A stretch of DNA of 64,000 nucleotides. Origin: Terebella lapidaria (taxonomy: Eukaryota; Annelida; Polychaeta; Terebellida; Terebellidae). Shown in pieces: positions 59,101 through 64,000 of this stretch (the stretch's first letter is position 1; each line of letters starts with the position of its first letter). The notes under the pieces were generated by a model. The model saw only the letters and a program-made list of their open reading frames with translations. It was not told the origin of the DNA and made no database searches. A program made the position numbers and the translations under genes. Location: assembly GCA_949152475.1 (NCBI GenBank), contig OX424564.1, positions 27,650,165 through 27,714,164 on the forward strand. The letters are read 5' to 3'.

Positions 59101-60662
59101 GTTCGAGTATGTTCATGATACAAACCTAAGGCCTACCCTCGAGTCTCAACACTCGAGACCATCTTTGCTCAAGTTCAAGATCTTCAAAAACAACAAAATA
59201 TATATGACATTCTATATGCCAATAATAACAAGCCAATCATTCGGGCAAAGAGTTCTGCCTCTCTTACTAGTTTCGACATACTTACATACACAACATTGTA
59301 ACAAAAACTTAGCTCTATCTTGCTCGTTTACAATTTTAGGTGGGCATAACCTAAGTGTGAGCACTCAGTGCATATGAGGTCAAGTTCAAGGTCGTAATGA
59401 GCTACATCATATGTGACTCTCACTCAACCCAAAAGGAAAACCTGACACTATCTGTAATCATTCATTGGTCTTCACAAACCAATTTCTACTTATTTTGGCG
59501 GCTATAACCTGGTATTTGTGTACTTACAACTTAGTTTGAGTTTATCCTGGTCAAATTCAAGGTCAATCAATGATGTTTCATATAAATCTTCACATCCATC
59601 AATTATCCTCATGATACAAACAAGATCTTAAGAGTTTGACTCCAAATACCACTTTACACATTTTGTGTTAGACATGATCTTGAGTCTGAGTACGCAAATA
59701 CATCGTTGGTCAAGTTCAAGTTGTAGGGCTAAAAACGGCTAATGTCCTATAAAACTTTCGTCGATAGGATATCACGCAATATAATGTGATGTTTTTGAAA
59801 ATATACTCGTTTATTTTCAAATATACTCGTTTATTTTCAAATATATTCTTTTACGCAATTAAGGATTATAGATAATAGGGCGTGTAAGTGAGATTTGAAA
59901 CGTCACGTTATTTTACGTGATTTGACCTTTCTGGTGACATTTGAATTTCCCGCCAAATTTTTGGGCCAATTCGTGAAATTCTACATATTCGAACTCCTGC
60001 AACTTACACGGAAATTATCAGAAAATTATCGCATATTCGTCGTTTGATCATGACCCGTTCCTACGATCGCTAACGACCTAAATATGCATTTTTCGTAAAC
60101 ATTTCATTCCATTTAAAAGGGATGAAAAACGTATGTTTTTATGTTCCAAGGTCATGACCTTGACGGGAGAAAAAAGCTCATTCTCTTGAAACTACATGAC
60201 TAGTATCCAAACCGTCGGTGGTGTTTGTGACTATATATGATGTGGCATATGTTCTGTACACTGTTTGTCATAACATCACAAAAATAATCGTGTTATATTG
60301 GAATATGGAGTCCAAAAACATGCTGCGAAACACAACATAGATCGGGGGCGAATTGACCATGAAACAATATCCATTCATTATTATAAACAGTGGTATGTTG
60401 TAGTTTGGAGCAAGTGTAATTAAGAAAAAAATGAATTGTAACGATATTCTTAATAATATTTTTGTATGGTGCTTCTAAAGTCAAGCAAAATCAGCAAAAA
60501 TGACCACGTGGCAATGTTTGTCACCACTACCTTCCTAAATACGTCATTTTACGACATATATAAAACGAGACTTCTCTATACATATTGTTTCTGCTCAATA
60601 CCAGTGTGGTATTACCGGAACGCTGCTCTTCCTTCATACCTGAGGACACTGAGTCTGTCAAG
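59101..60662 (+). promoter_or_regulatory. Upstream region of gene A2
   Basis: 59145-59520 is paralogous to the A1 upstream region (with 16840-16910 inverted). 59800-59850 has three copies of AAATATACTCGTTTATTTTC. The proximal promoter ends with the TATA box at 60557. Confidence 0.45.
60557..60565 (+). promoter_or_regulatory. TATA box of gene A2
   Basis: TATATAAAA lies about 100 bases before the ATG at 60663. A start site about 30 bases downstream would lie near 60590, leaving a ~75-base leader. This also argues against the in-frame ATG at 60585. Confidence 0.55.
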
Positions 60663-62730
60663 ATGCCCTCTGCTGCACTCTCCGTGCTCCTCGCTGCTGT
60701 CTGCCTGGACCAGCTTGCCACCTACTGTGCAGCCCAGGTGGATCCCTATCAGAATGAGACGTCTGGCCTCGCAATAGTGAAGGCCGCTGTCATTGAAGTC
60801 AACAAAGCCCTGTACGACGACAAGGGCATTCTCTGCCGAATCGCGGCAGTTGAGACGGTGCTCGGTTTGCATCCAGACACATATGCTGATCCGTTTTGGC
60901 ATGGAGGTATTTGGAATGTACGTTGGAGGTATCTAGCTTTGTTCGTTTCTGTCCCAGAATGTTAACATACCGCACGTGACCCCACACATTCGATGAACTC
61001 ATATTTGATAATGCATAATAGTGAATGATATATTATCATTATCTTGCATTTGGTATTTGATTATCTTGCAGGTGACCGAAGAAATGTACAATACTACTAA
61101 AGACACTGCGACTTACCCAGGTCTGGAGCCAAGACACGTTCTAATCCAGAGCGCATTAGGAATAGATTGGATGGCGACGACATGGGAAGATTTGAGGAAA
61201 CCAGTGTATTCGGCCTTGGCTGCACGCCTCTACCTCTACACACAGAACAATGTGGACAAAATACCCAGGGCTATAGCTGACCAGGCAAGCTACTGGGAGC
61301 TCTACTACCACCCAGGCGGCGATACCGACCTCTTCATCGAGAGTGCAAGAAGCACTATTAAAGGTTGTTGGTGTTATGGCAGTCAGTGTGTTGGTTTGAC
61401 CACATGAATGAATTGCGAAACTATATTCCGAAATCCCTTTCCTTGTCATCAGGAGACCCACACGTTTCCCAATTGGTCACAGGCTCCAAAAAACCCCTCT
61501 GCTATGACGTATTTGGGAAGTCTGGAGACATCTTCAACTTCCTGGACGAGCCAGAAGTTGGTAAGCTGGCACAATTGAGAATCTGCATTTCTTCATACTT
61601 TAAAATCAGAGAGAGAAATTTAGACACGTTTGACATAAACGTAGCACAATTAATTTTTCTCAAGTTATACAAATACAATATTAGAATCCAATCACAAAGT
61701 CCCTTTGTTCTAGCAAAGGTAAATGCCAAACTGGCAGCGAGGCCAGGGAACAACCAGAAAGCCATCTTCGTCGACACGTTGGCCGTCTTTGCTGGGAAGA
61801 TCTCCATTTTCGTTGATAGAAGGTCCGTCCGAATAAACAACGATACTTATCCGTGGGTGGAGAGGGTGGAGACCCGAACGAGCAACCGTGAGACTGCCAC
61901 GGTCATCATCGCCGAGAAGGAGACAGCGATTGAGCTCAGCCTGTTGGAGATCATCGTGGTCAAGATCGGGACACACATCGACTTCGGAATCACCCACATT
62001 GGGCGCATCGACCCTGACGCTACGGGCATACTGGGTACGTACTCTCGTATGACAGATCGGGGCTATTTCTGAAAGACTACCGCAAATGTCATGCACAATC
62101 ATGCCTGAAGCGAATATATCCGATTCCCGTTCCCTACTTTGGCACTCATCTCCGACGAAATTGCTCTCTATTTGTCAATGAATATCTAATGAGCTATTTC
62201 CTTTAAGGATTGGCCTGCCCAACTAGTACCTCTCTTCATGAATGGGTCGGAACGTGGCTTGTTCTTATTTGTGTTGACTTCTCACTTACCTTGTCCATTA
62301 TTCTGACTTCCAGGCGATGTCGCCAGGAGAGCTCGGGTCATAGATATATACAATGGCGAGATCAACAGTAAGATTTTTGTTGTACATTATTGTCTCACAT
62401 TCTGTATGATCATGACTTAGTGTATGCATCGTATACGTTAGAAACGTACGCATTAACGTTCACCACACGTCTTACCATGTTATTAGACAGGAAGTCCTAC
62501 CCTGGTCTCAAATGTATCATATTTTATATATGTATCCTACTGCAGAGGGAGATGTTCTTGAAAGCAATGCCAGGAAAAACAATCACGCATACTTGGCAGT
62601 TATGGGAGGTGGACCGCGAGGTTCAGTGAAGCTGTTGGGAAAGCGTCCAAACTGTTGGAAGGTCCCGAATGATCTCCAACCCTTCCAAGCCATCATACGG
62701 GAGAACCAAATCGACTGCATTACATGCTAA
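60663..62730 (+). CDS. Gene A2: tandem paralogue of A1, secreted 404-aa ITI-heavy-chain-like protein
   Basis: Exons are 60663-60917, 61072-61363, 61453-61560, 61714-62034, 62314-62367 and 62546-62730. The six exon lengths are identical to A1 (255, 292, 108, 321, 54, 185), as are all phases. Residues 1-24 form a signal peptide. Against A1, exon 1 has 16 amino-acid differences in 85 and exon 2 has 6 in 97. Exons 3-6 encode the same 222 residues, with only 8 synonymous nucleotide changes. Domain layout is as in A1: an N-terminal domain with AAVET and HGGIWN, then the GDPHV...LCYDVFG region related to ITI heavy chain C-termini. Intron 2 is 89 bases here against 254 in A1, where a GAT microsatellite has expanded. 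The open frame is intact and a good TATA box is present, so A2 is probably expressed. Confidence 0.82.
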
Positions 62731-63155
62731 ACTTGTCGTGTGAACGTTTATTCATGACAATTTCCATGTGGTGGTTCGTTGTTGCAGGCGCACTTAGTTG
62801 TTTGTGTTTTTTGGACTTTTGGGGGAATTTCTGGGTATTTTTGTCTCGAAAAGCAACGCACATTGTTCGTATCACTGCAAAGGCTGAATCAGTAATATAT
62901 CATAATATTTTTGCAATTTTGCGAGGAGTATACTCTGTTCAAATAGGACTGATGGATTTAGTATATTTATATTTTTTTTTAAAACGTTATGGGTTAAAGG
63001 TTCGAAGTGGAGTGGGTTATTTCACTAGTGTCTTTAGGCAAAACATGCACCGCAAATTGCCCCCAAATCTTTACCCAGGATTGAATGGGTACTTACGCTT
63101 ACGGAATTTTTGTACATAATTGTACTTTAGCTTGAAATGGGCGAAATGAGGCTGA
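62731..63155 (+). other. Probable 3' UTR of gene A2
   Basis: About 430 bases from the stop to AATAAA, nearly identical to the A1 3' region but without the MITE. Confidence 0.5.
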
Positions 63156-63161
63156 AATAAA
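63156..63161 (+). terminator. Polyadenylation signal of gene A2
   Basis: AATAAA with a downstream TTGTTGTATTATATGT tract, conserved with A1. Confidence 0.5.
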
Positions 63162-64000
63162 CAGAAGCAGAACAACTCTATTGTTGTATTATATGTACTT
63201 CAATCAAAATAATCACTAATTTCAATCTATTCTTGAATGTGTGCAAACGTTAACTGAAATTTTACAATTCTATATCAGGCTCTGTTATTGATAAAAATAG
63301 GGAGATTTCGCGTTGGAGAAATGAGTTGAAACGTACATCTATCATGGTGTACTTATTTTCTGTTTATTTGGTACATCACCCCATTTGTTGATACTTTATA
63401 CTTCACACACTGTCTGCCCCTGATGACGCCAGTCTGTCTTTGGATAAACATATTGGTCGGGCTTTGTTTCTATTGCAAAATGTGGTAATTGATGCTTACA
63501 TTAATGGAGAAGAGAGAAATATTGAATCCTTTACTGTAAATACTATTGTAATCACCTGAATATTTTCATAGGTTCTTGGTACAGGTCGATATGTACACCA
63601 AGGGATATTTGTAGTATGGGTTCACTATGCTCATTACACTTGTATTCTGTTCTGCCAGACATTGCCAATCAAAGAGGTAATCGTATACAATTTTTTCTAA
63701 CCGTCATTCATAAGTATAGGTGATACTTTTATATTCAACATTTATATTGTCTGAGATATTTCAAATTGGGATTCAAGTCAGAAAACTTTTTGAAAATTAT
63801 ATTGATGAAAAAAATCTAGCCGCCTTCATGAATGAGTAATATTCGATGACTGTAGAATTTCAAATTGACAAGACAATGAATCTACCTGTTTTTTTTTTAA
63901 AATATATTGTATATTTTGTGATTGCTAACTCTGTATTAGGGTCACTATGTGAAGGCCAACTGTGCATGTATATTTACGGTGGAGGTTTTATTCATAGACA
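63162..64000. repeat. Segmental duplication block 3' of gene A2, continuing past the window
   Basis: Near-identical to 21270-22100. It contains the dispersed GTCTGCCCCTGATGACGCC repeat at 63411. The alignment is still high at the last base, so the duplication extends beyond the window, and a second copy of gene B may lie there. Confidence 0.7.

Noticed and set aside
62724..63119. 131-codon ORF after gene A2
   Set aside because: Begins at the A2 stop and runs through the 3' UTR; the same frame is broken in A1.

Overview
The window is nuclear DNA of an animal, most likely a marine invertebrate. The real genes are split by short GT-AG introns, coding density is very low, and the spacer is packed with LINE, Ty3/Gypsy, hAT-like, Harbinger and SINE relics, MITEs and minisatellites. 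Four blocks are built from ~133 bp monomers rich in TGACCTTGA / TGACCTTTGACCT / TCAAGGTCA. Such tandem-cored elements are familiar from molluscs and other marine invertebrates, but the sequence alone does not let me name the phylum. There are no prokaryotic genes, CRISPR arrays, rRNA genes or convincing intact tRNA genes.

Layout. 1-1370: right part of a tandem-cored element. 2833-5587: a degraded hAT-like transposase gene on the minus strand, apparently cut by a Harbinger element. 6950-9210: first copy of a duplicated non-coding block. 9231-10752: a complete-looking tandem-cored element. 13999-15280: a four-copy long repeat. 18021-20271: gene A1, a secreted 404-residue protein with an ITI-heavy-chain-like C-terminal region. 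24930-27246: gene B, a predicted type II membrane protein with a Cys-rich stalk and a galactose-binding (discoidin/fucolectin-like) domain. 28235-28605: three CTCF-like motifs next to a 29 bp repeat array. 32560-33110: LINE reverse transcriptase fragment. 35309-36503: FEN1/PIN-like nuclease ORF with a frameshifted Cys-rich tail. 36905-39650: two more tandem-cored element parts. 42184-47137: a ~5 kb non-autonomous element with mirrored subterminal repeats. 47895-48930: fourth tandem-cored block. 49525-52850: Ty3/Gypsy and second reverse-transcriptase relics. 52985-56430: second copy of the duplicated block. 60663-62730: gene A2, paralogue of A1, running into its 3' flank at the window end.

The main structural fact is a large tandem segmental duplication. 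Sequence from ~6950 to ~22200 reappears in the same order and orientation from ~52985 to the window end, so A1 and A2 are tandem paralogues about 42.6 kb apart. The two copies differ by discrete insertions (MITEs at 7203, 20503, 54676 and 55962) and by one inverted segment (16728-17308). From exon 3 of gene A onward the copies are almost identical, with 8 nucleotide differences in 668 coding bases, all synonymous. Exon 1 has 16 differences in 85 residues, and the far upstream flank is more diverged still. That gradient suggests recent gene conversion of the 3' half.

Genes A1, A2 and B probably encode extracellular or cell-surface proteins. All remaining coding sequence belongs, or probably belongs, to mobile elements. 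All coordinates of spliced exons were derived by reading splice junctions and checking reading phase by hand; domain names are from pattern recognition, not searches.
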